A DNA stretch of 64,000 nt. Origin: an uncultured Saprospiraceae bacterium. Its GTDB lineage: Bacteria; Bacteroidota; Bacteroidia; Chitinophagales; Saprospiraceae. How positions within the stretch are numbered: the stretch's first letter is position 1; each line of letters begins with the position of its first letter. The position numbers and the translations under genes are program-made. The stretch lies in assembly GCA_937926205.1 (NCBI GenBank), contig CALEYL010000050.1:38816-102815 (forward strand), given 5' to 3'. Below, piece after piece: positions 41,101-49,800 of the stretch. Below the pieces are notes generated by a model. The model was not told the origin of the DNA. It saw only the letters and a program-made list of their open reading frames with translations, and ran no database searches.

Positions 41101-41578
41101 AAGTACTTGCCGTTCCATAAGCATCATCACCGCCGCCATAGTGGCATTCGGCCGAAGGGCCGTCTTCTTCCCAGGCTTCAAGGTTGACCGTCACCATAAA
41201 ACCGTCGGCAAGGCTGAAATTGGTGGGGTTATCATTGTAGGTAACAAAAACGTCGTCGTAGGTTTGTGAATTCGGACAGGTAATAGGAGGGAATACATTG
41301 GGATTGAAATAACAATAGTTATCCAAATACCGGCATATGGACCCGGATGCGTTGATACTCCCTGAAAAAGTAGCCTGGGTTTTCCAAACGGGATCCGTCG
41401 GTGCGCTGTTGCCGTCACCCATACTGCCGCGAATCCAACCGCGGGTCATTCTTAAATCTACGTGGGTGTTTTGCGCCGTTAAGCTCAGGCCGCTTATCAG
41501 TAAAAGGGCCGTCCAGATGATTATGTTCAAATATCTCATAGCGAGATTCATTTTTCTGTTTTTCAAAAGAGATTGCAT
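29108..41578 (-). CDS. 4156-residue SprB-repeat adhesin with type A T9SS sorting tail
   Basis: The product is one of the largest likely in the genome, about 430 kDa by length. The ATG at 41578 is the longest start; ATGs at 41551 or 41539 give a cleaner signal peptide (MRYLNIIIWTALLLISGLSL). Residues about 37-330 form a Cys-rich beta head. About 44 SprB-type repeats follow by my count, each of roughly 80 residues: a C-x-G-x-x-x-G-S start, a GGTAPYTYSW core, and a YxVTVTDANGC end. SprB itself is the mobile surface adhesin used in Flavobacterium gliding. A short Ig-like stretch then leads to the tail, where LAFRLMPNPTSGVFRVEVEL begins a type A T9SS sorting domain ending SLVFVVQAP. It is last of four closely spaced genes; only 15 bp separate it from the FN3 gene. 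It should be exported through T9SS and anchored or propelled at the surface. Confidence 0.9.
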   Translation of the reverse strand: MQSLLKNRKMNLAMRYLNIIIWTALLLISGLSLTAQNTHVDLRMTRGWIRGSMGDGNSAPTDPVWKTQATFSGSINASGSICRYLDNYCYFNPNVFPPITCPNSQTYDDVFVTYNDNPTNFSLADGFMVTVNLEAWEEDGPSAECHYGGGDDAYGTASTSFNFRVPANATFPYTFDFTLAVSNNFEVDYRLTVYNIDAINGSKLRYANSAGNTQSSFCAGSTVRMYADRHSGYNGGYFEWQKLVNGNWVSATTTQYSTSNYLEFPASTTMPQVRVRPAVYCGFFCFFISGTGTNDGWIDNAGVPINVAPAPPALADIVTTPAGACSGSSNGSIQVTVNNANSATQYSLTLLNSSNVVVANATPAMGSTLMHTFSGLAAGTYSVKVGFASSNVDCTTEKSGIIVPTFSLPIITTAALAGNCFGDNGTIAVTLSQFPGPGGANKTFTLLNSAGTVTLNTHTTTNTSHTFSVAAGTYQVRVNSGNGCNSALSGAIVVPGAPSAVNALVAIDNFAGFQISCNGGSGNITITPSGGTPPYTINVDGGSPQNNVPAGSPRVFSRSAGSYSYTVTDSKNCVFPGSVNLTQPPALIASTSNLQPATDCAAVGSATLNGTGGAPPYQYSLMSNGPFGGSNVFNGLAAGNHTGYIRDAAGCQVSTSFTISAPNPLLVNPLTVVNTSCSGSANGSVTLEAMGGNPPYQFRIGNGAFSNQPTFANLAAGVYTFEVRDATFCSNTINVDVSSPNAIQITNHSLGYTSCDGLSRPFTISFTGRADGILNFFDNGLEVSTDNGATYNSFYEIYDDGQTVQVEFFQPVGNYQVIIRDASGCVSNTHPVASTAQPPLFINVTNVTHETCVDANDGTISVNFGGGQGTYFLRLLRIFDSDGIFEVANFGPVSAAGSHTFTGVAPTDDGFHGGYLVQIVDAYDPINVFGNCIAEAPQVNFPIPQGGGINIGSAAPFNAGTAQSTGPLLNCYGNNGVITVSGTSGGEAPYSYSIDGAEFQSGNVFTGVGAQTNVYVRDNRGCIVGPQTVNIASAPVTLNVTATLLQPETSCTLGSLQLGITGGTAPFEYALRTVGCDGQYEFMTATSGSFSVSDLSADNYTFCVRDAGGCTDEAAASIPQIDPPGLAVTNVQNATCLNGGNNGAITLQASGGTAPYTVRINNINPQTGNNLFTFSNLSPGSYLFTLTDAKGCTYFIVQSVGTSNEIFAEVDASPISGCSGGQNGSILVIPSNGVAPYTITWLWDNTSVPGVGENQFVTRSGLPAGVYEVRVSDAQGCQKTFLDVVEEPLAIAATTQVTSALCSNVPDGTVTINAVGGTEPYEYSLNAGPYQPSNFFGGLAPGNYSVIVRDANSCFNTFNFVVGVQRVLAATATPTAAACFGQSSGSIAIGVSGGGTPYSFSVNGGTFSTANPITGLASGSYNVLIQDAGGCEFSLSNIQITQPSQLTAAANIIQNASCAQNSGVLQAQGTGGTPGYTYQWNGNSSLNNQTLNNAPPGLNTVVITDSRGCTATASATVTNIPPLSLNQAGTTNELCGQENGTATVAPQGGTAPVSYSWSHNPGLNSPTATGLAAGTYSVTATDANNCTATLAINVLETQGPSLAIAVTNSFCSNGTGSITVTPSGGLAPFNYTWSHNAGLNSPTANNLTAGAYTVTITDANNCTDVISGTVVLVPPPTGSAAVTQAACQGNNGSIQVSVSGGTAPFVFNWSHNPSLTTGIATGLVAGNYAYTITDGRSCTFSASVTVGQQGPPQVAINTQTATCGSANGRATATVSGGTAPYTYAWSSGSPNNPQANNLTPGFYTLTLTDNFGCQDVETFTIQNIPGPSALNLTVQNSICTNSNGGITANPVGGTGPFNYAWSHNVSLNSPVASPLPAGNYTVTATDANNCAIIASTTVLLEPPPFIQTIAVQNSVCSNGNGSIQIEAQGTPPFTYAWTNQVSTGPIATNLPVGNYSVSVTQANGCTSVQSYAITLVPGATLQVLNAVNDRCGQGIGSIRIRATGGVAPYTYSWSHNTALNSDQATGLTAGAYTVSVTDANGCTVMLTRTLTNLPGVSLNQGAIQNALCGNPVGQITVLANGGTGPYTYSWSHNAGLNSNTATGLLPGEYTVSVTDASNCTDEITATVESTPNPALTLVQTTENPCLSQDGSITVAGTGGVGALTYSWSHNNGLNNPTASNLGSGTYTVTATDANGCTATLSENIVDRQGPTLQLADLVGSTCGVADGSISVTGSGGQLPYTYSWSHNGGLNSATATGLAAGPYRVTLTDGNGCTAVLNESVSDAQAPQTTVQFSDATCIEGSGSINIGITGGTAPFNYTWSHDAGANGPVVTNLNSGDYSLTITDGAGCQAIVDQTIAFIPSPEATAVAENSICNDGNGTVTLAVSGGTQPYTYAWSHDPNLQFIQAVGLGAGDYTVVITDDNGCTATAQASVSLVAAPQMSLTAATDAYCGSDNGAISVNVSGGASPYIYNWSHDGNLNANNAGNLSAGDYSISATDANGCVANLIVTVEEDPGFLINTSIQPTTCGNDNGSVLLTTTGGTTPFQYAWSHDAGLNAPLAENLPVAAYAVTVTDAGGCQHVLFAPVQASDGPNLSVISQQNARCGVNNGSISVGVSGGNAPFNYSWSHNTSLNAPSAANLAGGTYQVSVTDASGCQGIAIVTIGSGQAPSVQLLSLTETACSVPTGSIAVSVFNGQSPYTYSWSHNPALNSPMATNLPEGTYSLMVTDALGCDATLNAVILNQNTDLELVLAASDNALCNSATGSALLQVQNGIPAYSFVWSHDPMLSTETASGLTAGAYAATVTDALGCHAELVFSIAADNPDLNLSIIDNQPSACNAGTGLLVINPGSGLAPYTYSWSHDPGETDATATGLPAGNYMSTVTDGNGCMSTINATVAQTPDPQVALANQADTECTQNTGSISVNASGGLAPYAYVWSHDASETTETADDLAAGNYTVSVTDANGCEATFSATVSALGAPQATVNTTASYCSQLSGSAMANVTDVGVFTYAWENLANPGIVIDMDATADNLGAGQYTVIITNEAGCERVLQANIQDLPDMVLSLDAEPITCFGEANGSVSVQVSSGGTGPFSYQWSNNTSNDNISGLAAGTYSVSVTDDNGCVAESSVVLNEPPILTLNLTGSIQPTCSASLNGSLSVQAGGGQLPYTYSWDSGQSTASISGLSAGDYSLTLMDANGCTETLQTSLQATGDLSISVAAVSPDCPDGNNGSAMATVAGAGTFTYLWGAPGIPSGSGITGLPAGDYQVTVSNGSGCATAAPFTITAPPALSIQLSASASCLNALNGTATALASGGAGGFTYEWSTLESGASIGSLLPGFYTVTATDVNGCMVSDGVLVDGAPFPTLTLQSIVPPDCITLNGTATVLANGGTGAIDYLWNDPSGQTGSTATGLIPGTYTVIATDENGCSGSLMVDIDQPNDLVANISAIEAPSCNGDTDASATVTVLNGTGPYTYLWNDAQAQTSAQAVNLAPGNYMVTVSDSGNGCMTTVNVTVPDRPLLVLDLQDVTSPLCFGDDNGSATVIATGGASPFDYLWNDPNSQTSDGAINLPAGDYSVSVTDAQGCMATLAVNIPEATLLEAMINDFTAPLCFGESTATASVQASGGAGNYTYLWDDPSLQNTATAANLPAGNYSVIVTDMNGCQTTAMVSIPQSPQLILMTTETVSPSCSGFTDGSITVSASGGTGALTYLWNNSGNTPEIVNLGSGAYSVTVMDANGCTASQDIDLNDAVALLISNSTFTLPSCYNAPDGSISITPQGGSGVYEYLWSDPSAQSGATAANLSSGSYSVTLTDSNGCFVSETYTLTSNAPQIFINGNLSAPACDGASNGSIALTVLGGAGGFSYLWQGGQTGNTLGGVAPGDYTVSVTDAQGCSEQVTFTIPEGEAFVVELGSRDTSLCFGEVLYVDFAGLNYQANWTSTNGFSSQNETVRLENAGVYTLEVTNAFGCVSRDTISLQIGTEPLQAYFVTPTDVLAGEEVVVVEVSWPIPDEVNWIYDPAQATLLQQRGDQYYFTFPNPGQVPLTLQAISGNCEDYLTKTITVHADNSTIPSPGPVQELLAFRLMPNPTSGVFRVEVELSQAREIVLSVFDITGQLKDRRVRGGQAIYSEDYTLGLQPGPHIVILQTPTQRKSLVFVVQAP
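29880..40640 (-). repeat. Coding SprB repeat array (about 44 units)
   Basis: This is in-frame protein repeat structure counted by eye. A run of highly similar units with SWSHN or YSW cores lies in the middle, with more divergent units at both ends. No DNA-level array with spacers exists, so it is not CRISPR. Confidence 0.8.
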
Positions 41579-41593
41579 ACATCAAAAGAGGCA

Positions 41594-43831
41594 TCAGTAA
41601 TTCACTTTTACCGGCTCGCTCAGGGGCGTAAGGCCACCGTCGTGGTAAATTGCCCGCACGCTATAGGTATAATTGGTATTCATCTGCAGGTCTTTATCCT
41701 GTACCTGGTATGTGAAACCTTTGCGGTTTTTTTTGCCAGAAGTAGTGGCTTCGGCCAGCATCAGCTCCTTTGGTGAAAATGCCCGGTATCGCCTGAGCTT
41801 TTCTTCACCAGTAGCCCGGTAAATCTCAAAAAGACGAACCTTGTCCATTTCAGCATATTGCCATCTCAATTCCACTATTTTGCTACGGCGGTCGGGTGTC
41901 GCTTCCACAGAAGCTATCCCAGGACGTATGAAGTTGTCTAAAACCCGTGCTTCCACTGTTTGCGATAAGCCACGCAGGTCAGAATTGTCGACGGCTACCA
42001 CCTGATAGAGGTAGTCCCGGCCCGTCACCCCGGTGCTGTCGGTGTACCGGGTCATTTTTTCTGTGGTTTGCTGTATGGTAAACTCGGCGATTTTTTCCCA
42101 GGACTGTTCTTCTTTTGGACGTCGCATCAACTCGTGGCGCAACACATCCCTGCTTTGGCTGTTTGCCCAGGTCAGGGTAACGCCTTTTTCGTCGGCAATC
42201 AGGTCTTTGAATGCAGGCGGCGCAGGAGCGATGGTATCCGGTCGCAGCACGGTTGCCATTTTGGAGAAGGGCGATGCGTTCTGGCGGTAGTCAAAAGCCA
42301 TGACCTGCACATAGATTTCCCGGCTCAGGGTTTTGAGGCTTACGGTATCTATGAAATGGTTGGTCGAAACGGCCCGGGACGTGATTTGGGTGAATTCGTC
42401 GTTCGGGTGGTTGGCGATGTAAACCCGGTAGCCTTGTATGTCAGGTTCTTTATTAGAATCCCAGGTAATGACCATGGAGCCATCTTTGAGCACCGCACCC
42501 CGCACATTCACCGGTGCTACAGGGGGTGTTTCGTCATCCAGTTGTGCCATTGCAGAAAAAGAGGGCATTTCCCGGTTGTACTGGTCGTATGCGGAAACCT
42601 TGTAGTAGTTCACCGGCATCGGGCTTTCATCGGTAAAGGAACGAGCCTCCCTCGGCAGCAGCACATCTCCACTGATGGGCGTGTAGGGACCCCGGTCGTT
42701 TCGTGCGCGGGTGATACGGAATCCGGCAATTTTGCTTTCCTCCGCTGCATTAAAATCCCAGCCGATCAGGAAACGGCCAGCTCCGTTTTCCATAACTGAA
42801 ACGATGTACGGGAAATAATCCGGCAATGGGTCAATGCCCATACCCTGCACGGGATCGGAAGGCGGACCGCTGTCATCAAACACCGTTCTTCCGGAAACCC
42901 GGTAGAAATAAGGCCGGTTGTTCATCGGCAGGCTGTCGACAAGGAACATAAAATCGGATGGCGCGCCGGGGCGATCCAGACTCACAAAAGGCAAATCGCG
43001 CAAAGGTTGCCAGCTCAGGCCATCCTCCGATCGTTCCACTTCATAGCTCACGTAAAATTGCTGGAACAAAGTTTTGTTCCAACTGATGGTTGCAACCCGA
43101 TTGCCAAAATCGGCTTTAACCTCCAACGTTTTTGGCAGAGCAAATTTGTCTTTTGGGCTGATGGAAAAGAAGCCCGTATCAATGCTGGTTCGCAAATCCA
43201 TCGGGATTTTATGACCGCCATCCATCACCATGGTGTCCAGAGGCGCAGTGACTTGTTTGGCCGGATAAACCCGGTAGAGGTAAGTTTCATTCGCTTTTAC
43301 ATTTTTATCTTCCAGGGCCAGCCCCATCGCAGTTGCCGCCTCGTAGGAATGGTCTGCCGCGAACAGCCCGAAAGTAAAGCGGTTGCTCTCTTCCGTTGCC
43401 TGGTTGACCAATGCTCCGGAAGATTCGCCTGTTTCCAATTCAAACGATTCCCCGAGGAGGGCTTGCGCACCGATGGCTGCGTATTGGTTGCGCTCCATAA
43501 GCGGCTTCCACTGCGCTTCTGTTTTCCACGGAAGAACAGGCGTTGGCGTGAGTGGAACAGCAACAGAACGCTCCTCCCATGGCAGTAATTGATTGTTGCG
43601 CATCAGGGTGTGGCGAACGACCACATACCCTGATTCATTGCAACGCCGCCAGGCCAAAGGCGAAGTTGGCGCCCAGCGCAGTTTAATGCTGTTTCCCGTG
43701 GAGCGTCCTGTAATCATCAGGGCGTGATATTCCTCCGACACAGGTGTGAGTCCGTTTTGCTGGGCTTGCACCGTCAAAAGGCTAAGCGAGAGCAATGCAA
43801 GTATTGGCAGATATTTTCGCATCATGGTCAT
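41594..43831 (-). CDS. Exported fibronectin type III repeat protein
   Basis: The 745-residue product starts at the ATG at 43831 with a signal peptide (MTMMRKYLPILALLSLSLLTVQA). Residues about 30-220 are a non-repetitive N-terminal part beginning GLTPVSEEYHALMITGRS with SIKLRWAPTSPLAW. From about residue 225 to the end there are about five fibronectin type III domains, seen by repeated PxxPxxVxxxxxxxGxVxLxW and YRVxAxDxxG patterns (for example PVAPVNVRGAVLKDGSMVITW and ITWDSNKEPDIQGYRVYIA). There is no T9SS sorting domain, so it may stay in the periplasm or associate with the outer membrane. It starts 3 bp after the stop of the 2097-residue gene and ends 15 bp before the SprB adhesin. Co-expression with both is near certain; an accessory or anchoring role is my inference. 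Confidence 0.82.
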   Translation of the reverse strand: MTMMRKYLPILALLSLSLLTVQAQQNGLTPVSEEYHALMITGRSTGNSIKLRWAPTSPLAWRRCNESGYVVVRHTLMRNNQLLPWEERSVAVPLTPTPVLPWKTEAQWKPLMERNQYAAIGAQALLGESFELETGESSGALVNQATEESNRFTFGLFAADHSYEAATAMGLALEDKNVKANETYLYRVYPAKQVTAPLDTMVMDGGHKIPMDLRTSIDTGFFSISPKDKFALPKTLEVKADFGNRVATISWNKTLFQQFYVSYEVERSEDGLSWQPLRDLPFVSLDRPGAPSDFMFLVDSLPMNNRPYFYRVSGRTVFDDSGPPSDPVQGMGIDPLPDYFPYIVSVMENGAGRFLIGWDFNAAEESKIAGFRITRARNDRGPYTPISGDVLLPREARSFTDESPMPVNYYKVSAYDQYNREMPSFSAMAQLDDETPPVAPVNVRGAVLKDGSMVITWDSNKEPDIQGYRVYIANHPNDEFTQITSRAVSTNHFIDTVSLKTLSREIYVQVMAFDYRQNASPFSKMATVLRPDTIAPAPPAFKDLIADEKGVTLTWANSQSRDVLRHELMRRPKEEQSWEKIAEFTIQQTTEKMTRYTDSTGVTGRDYLYQVVAVDNSDLRGLSQTVEARVLDNFIRPGIASVEATPDRRSKIVELRWQYAEMDKVRLFEIYRATGEEKLRRYRAFSPKELMLAEATTSGKKNRKGFTYQVQDKDLQMNTNYTYSVRAIYHDGGLTPLSEPVKVNY

Positions 43832-43834
43832 GGC

Positions 43835-46800
43835 TTAATTGCTTACTCCGTAAAAAATGGTTACTGGTATTTGAGAATTAGCCGTCGAATTGCCTGGCAA
43901 ATGGTACTTCAATTGCACCCGATAATTTCCGTAAGGCGCATACTGGAAGGTACCCTGCATGAAATTCACCCAGGCCTGTGGCATGGTGGTATGCAACGCA
44001 GCGTAATTGCTCACTTTGTTTTTGTAATCGAAATCGTCAAACAGCATGTGGTACGGCAACTTGTAAGCCAGGCTGGTAACCGGCTGAGGAATAGGCGCCG
44101 TGCCGTTATCAATGTTCTCCTGTGTGAGTTTATGCGGGTCCTCAGTTTGCTCGATCCAGATTGCTTTTGAAGGCACATTGCCCAGAATCAGCGGATTGCG
44201 CCAACTGAGTGTGATGTTCTGCGCAGGAGCCGGGAAGTGCTGGTACATATACGGGTAAATTGTATTGGTATACCAGTTTCCGGGTGTTATATTCAGGTCT
44301 GCTTCCGGCTGAATCAATGGCGCTACCTGACTGTCGCCATTGTAATAGCCGTCCTGATCGAACAGGTCGAACAATTCGTTGCCTGTGACGAATACGCCAA
44401 AATCGTTGATGGTAGCGCCCGAAGTTTCATTCGGATCTAAAAATATCGGATTGAACCAGTTGACGTTTTTCGTCAGGGCGTTGATTTTTTGCTGGAACGT
44501 ATTGTACAAACTGGTCCGGAAGTTCGATTTGTAGAACGATTTGGGTTTTAAAGCCCGCTGTACGCCCTGAGCGATGCGCTCTTCAAGGATGATGTTCGTA
44601 AACGACGTATCCGACGGGCTGGTTTGCAGGTTGAGCAATTGTGATTGAATGGCTGTCACATTCGCATCCACTGCAGCATCGTTCACCAACGGCAGGTTTG
44701 CCAACCGCATGGCAAGGATGGCATTGGCTGGCAACTGGCCGGATGGGATGGCGTAGTTTACCCGTTTTTGCCCGGAATTGTACGTTATGTTTCCGGTGGA
44801 AATGACCTGGGTGCCGTTCATGAATTGTACTTTTTGCTCCCAGGAAGACGCTTCGGCTGCGTAATCCCAATCCGGATGTCCTTTGAACAGATAGGGCTGT
44901 CCCTGAATCAACTGGATATACCCTTGCGTACTTTCCGATTGCAGGAAATTGAACTGGTCGGGTAATGGATAGCTGTAAGCAACGTTGGAAGCAGGGATAT
45001 AATCCGGCGCCGGCCCGGTGGTGAAATTTACGATGGCTTCCTGTTGCTCGGGCGTTCCGCTCAATTTTTTCAATTCCCGCCATTCGCTTTCGTAGCGGCC
45101 TTTTTTATCAAACCGCACCTGTACAACCAACCGGTAGTTTTTGTTGCCTGTGAGTACATCGTCAGCTTTGAAGGCCACTACATCGTTGGTTTCGTTCCAG
45201 CGAATCTGGCCCTGAACGGGCACATCCTGGCCATTGTCGGTTTCGCGCAGTTGCAGCACTTCAAACTTATGCAGTTTGGGGCGGTATTCCTGGTAATCTC
45301 CATTATCGTCCTGTAATTCAAAAACCCGGCCAATTGGCAGATTGAAAGTCGCCTGTGGCCTTGCGAATACGTCAACGTCCTGGCTGGTATTGCCGTCGGG
45401 TTGGGTGCTGGCGATAACTTCGATACCTGCCAATTCGCTGCCGCCCACGATGTCGCACTTCTTACCAATTTCAAACTGGAACCGGCAACTGCCGCTGACC
45501 AGGCCGCTGAGTATACTAAACCGTCCGCCCACGACACCCTTGGCCCACAGCGGGTTGGGTAACCGGGTTTGTAAAACGGCTGCTAAGGCCAAATCGAGGA
45601 TGCGGTAATTCCCGCTAACGGAAAACATGCGCACTTTTATGCCAATACTACCTTCGATGTAGGCCCAAAGCTGCCCGGTGGCATACCAGCCATTGATGCC
45701 AATGGGGCTGCTGCTGGTTTCATCGCCGGCACATCGCGCATCCAGACCATAATTTCTTACCATCACATCAAAGCCCATGCCTGCTCCAAAAGAAGCATAA
45801 AACATCAGGAAAGTAAGGTCGGGAATGCTGACATCCACCGAAGCGCCAAACATAACGCCACCGCCCGAAGCAAAACGCGGATCATCGCGACTCACGATCT
45901 GAAAGTCGCCGCCGCCAAGAATACTTTGTACCCGCTCCGGTATGTCGGGGAAAGGGGGAAGTACGGTGCCAGCGTCTAAATACGCTGTCAACAGCAAACC
46001 AGCCTTGCTCCAGTCGATGACCAAACCGGAAGTATCCTGCGGATTGGAAGCAGCACCCGGATTGGGTTTTGCTAAGTTGGCCAATCCCGCTAAGCTGTAG
46101 CTGATCATGATGCGCCGCTGTGGCGTACCGATATGGATGTACCAGTCATCCGGATCGGTGTGAATGGTACCACGCCCGGCTAAGTTATTCGCGTAAGCAC
46201 CGGTCACAATAGACATGTGGTTGACGTACACGTCAAGGTCGGCGTGGAAAGCGCGGTTTTCGAAATCATAATTCATGTTGAGAATGCACCTCAGGGCCGG
46301 CTGACTGGCAGCCTGACTGGGGGTGGGAGGGGGGGTCAGGAAACGCCCGTCGCCAATAAACCCGATACTTCGAACACCCCAATTGTCGTTGAAGATCACT
46401 TCAAAAGTAACCGTGCCGTTGAAGACTTCAGGTTTTGGGAAAGTGCCTAAAGCGATGATGGCTTTTATGCCCAGGCCGGCAGTGCTGTCAGGAACATAAA
46501 TGGTGCCTGACATGGACCTGCCAATGACCTCTTCCATGTCAGTCGGATTGGCTAAACTGGCAGAATCGGGTAATACGATGCTGCTGAATGCCTGTCGGCT
46601 CACTTTATAGGATGCGCCGCCGCCGAAACCATAAAGTCCAAGACCGGTTGTTCCAAGGGCAATGCCGGGGTTAAAAGTGGCTAAGGCATCAGCAAACCAG
46701 TAGCGGTAGGTGTTTTTTTCGCCGAATTGAGCAACAGCAGTGACGGTAAACCTGGGCGTAAAAGTTGCATGGATCATGGCCCGGAAGCCGGAGCCATATA

Positions 46801-49800
46801 TGGTATCTTCTTCGTAGTAGTCGAGTCGACCGGCCAATTCAAATGCCGCACCGCTCGCATCAAGGCTGAATTGATCCACTTTGACCCCTGCATACGACCA
46901 GACTTGTTTCATCCGAACGGTATCCAATTTTACGTCGAATAATACTCTTACGGTACCTTCCGCCGAAAAGCCCCGGTCGTTGGCCCCCATCAGGTTGACG
47001 GCCGCTGTGATTTTAAGGGCAACCCTCGTCGAATCTGAAGGCGCCTCCTCCGCAATTTCCTCTTCCTCTATTTCTTCTGCACCTTCTTCTTCCTCTTCGT
47101 CTTCTTCCTGACCAAGACTAATGTTTTGAATGGTGAGCGGGAAGCCCGACAGTTTCTGTTCGTTACCCGCCGAATATTCCCAGGTACCAATGTCAATCAG
47201 ATACGGCGCCCGGGTACTGACGACGAAATCCTGAAACTGCAGACTGGCCAACTTCAGGGTGTCTTTTGGATTGGCTGCCCGTCCAATGGTGGGTTTCATA
47301 CTGGCCATACCAAAGAGGTAAGCGTTGGCTGAAAATGCCCGGTCGCTTACATCATAATCGAGCTCGATTCGGGTGTTTTCATACAGCTCAATATCTGCTT
47401 TCCACGCGCTCATGCGCATGGTATCTTCGCCAATGCCAACAGAAAACCGATATGCGGAGTCAGGTTGGATCAGGCAGGCGTATTTTAAAGCATTGTCAAA
47501 AGCGGGTACTTGCGTTGTACCGGAAAAGCCAACGTGATGAAACTGGTTGTGACGGATGCCAAGGCGCAGGGTGTCTAAAGAAAAAGCCCAGTTGCCCATG
47601 CGGCCCCGCTCCGGTGATAAAACGTTGATGGCAAAGGCATTGCCTGTAAAGCCGGTTTGGTCAATGATGACATCTGTTACTCCGGCTTGCACCGGTTCAC
47701 CGCGGGAGCCATAAAAAGCTTTCGGCAACTTAACACGCGCGGTTCGCAGGTAAAAGCCAGTCCATTCAGGGTTGTCTGCGCCTTCCATAGAGACTGCACC
47801 TACATCCGGGTGGGAGTACCCTTCCGGGAATACGACACTCGCGGGCGTCACCTCATCGCTAAAGTCGAAAACCATGTTTTGTACTTCCCAACCCCAGTCT
47901 TTCAGGCGCGGGATTTCAAAAGGCGTGATGCTCATATCGGCTACAAACTGGCCCCATTGCGGCATGGTTGCAGTAAAGGTACCGGTCACGTTTTCTTCCG
48001 GCACGGCGATCAGACTGTCGGGGTGAAGGGCAACCAATAGGTTAGGGCAGAATTCTACTTTGCCGTCTATGCTTATGCCGCGCAATCCTTCGCAATCAAA
48101 GCTCACGTAGGAATTTTCGCTATTCAGAATCGTCAGCTGGATTTTATTGCTCCAGACGGTCGTAATGTCAGTGACTAACTGCATTTTATTGGCTCCAATC
48201 AGTCCGCCGGGATGGAATTTCACGCCCAGTGACTGAAACGCCACAAATTTATTGGACCCGGGTAGCGCCGCCGAGAAATAGGCATCCAGCGAAGCGCCGA
48301 GCGGGGTAAAGGTGATGTTGTCAATGACGATGGCATTTGGACTTCCCCCCAGAATGATGGGTAGGGTGCTGCCTCCGGCGTTTAACGCAATGTCATAAGG
48401 CAGGCCTTCTTCATCTTCGAGGTCTGCGAAAGGATCGGCCAAAACGGTATCGGTATCCTCTTCTTCCTCATCTGCTTCTTCAGGAGTTTCCGTTTGGGTT
48501 GAATCCTGAGGCGGGGTTTGCAAAGAATCCAATGGCGGGGTTTGGGCTGAATCGGGTTCTGCTACAAGCTGGGTGCTGTCTACCCGTCCGCAAAAATCCA
48601 TCATAGAGGGCGGGGTGTCAGCAGCGATCTGGGCGAGTATCGAATCCGGAGATTGAAATTCAGGAATGCTTTCCAGCCCTTTGCTGTAAGCGACAACTTC
48701 GCCGCCAAAAACTTCCTTTTCAGTATTTACCATTAAGCCGTTAAAGGTGCATATCAACTTTTTCCCAAGCAGCCAGGGCACCCGAATCTGGCCGGAACCA
48801 TCCCAGCCGCCCTCCGTTTCTTCGGAAGGTTCAACCTTGGTGAGGCGCATCCGAAATCCGCCGACACGCACGATGTCGCCATAAGCTAAGGCTTCAATGC
48901 CTATTGCATTGGCAGGCGGAATCAGCGTATCCATGGAGGAACAATCGAACAGGGTAGTATCGAATTCAATGGAATCGGTAGTGATTTCAAAAGATGGGGA
49001 ATATTGGCCTTCATATTCGCCATTGCAGAGGGTTTGTACCTGTATTTCGTAGGTCGTGGCGTCTACCAGACCTTCAATGGTGTGTTCAGACAGGATGGAT
49101 TCGTCTTCGTACCAGTTGGCGTCTGTAGTCCCGGCTTCCCGGTAACGCACAACGTAGGTATTAAATCCCGGTTTTGGCTGCCAGCTTACCCTTGCGCTGC
49201 TTTCATTCAAAGCCTCCGCTGTTATGTTGTCAGGAGCGGTACAGGCTTCTCCGTAAGTAAAAAACTCCGGCGCACTCCAGCCATCGTTCAGAAAAGCATT
49301 CTGCATGGTTAGGTCCCTTGCGCGTACCCGGATGAGGTAGCGGCGCCCCAATTCCAGCAGAGGATCAGCGGGCGTAATGAAGCTGGTACCGAGGTTGTTG
49401 ATGGTTTTTTCCAGAAAAGGCTGCTCGAACTGCATCAACAGGTCAGGGGTAAGGGTGTTGTTGACGTCAAATTCAAATACCTGTAAGGTGTATTCCACCG
49501 GAAAGCCCCCTGCATGACGCGGTTGCCACTGCACCGTTACGTTTTGCGGGAACACCGGAGTTTGTTGCCCGATGGGCGCAAGAACGACGGGCGGATCGTT
49601 CAGGAAAACCGTAATGCCTGTGCAGCTTTCTCTTGAAACGGCTGCGTCATTGCTGCGGTCGTAATCATAAACCTGCATGCAGACGGAATAAAACCCGGGA
49701 GGAAGGGTGCCTTCCTGCAGGTATTGTTCTTTGCTGAAACCTTCAAAATTCAGGTTGTTGAGGTCTAAATATTCGGCTATTTCAGCACCGGTAATCTGAA

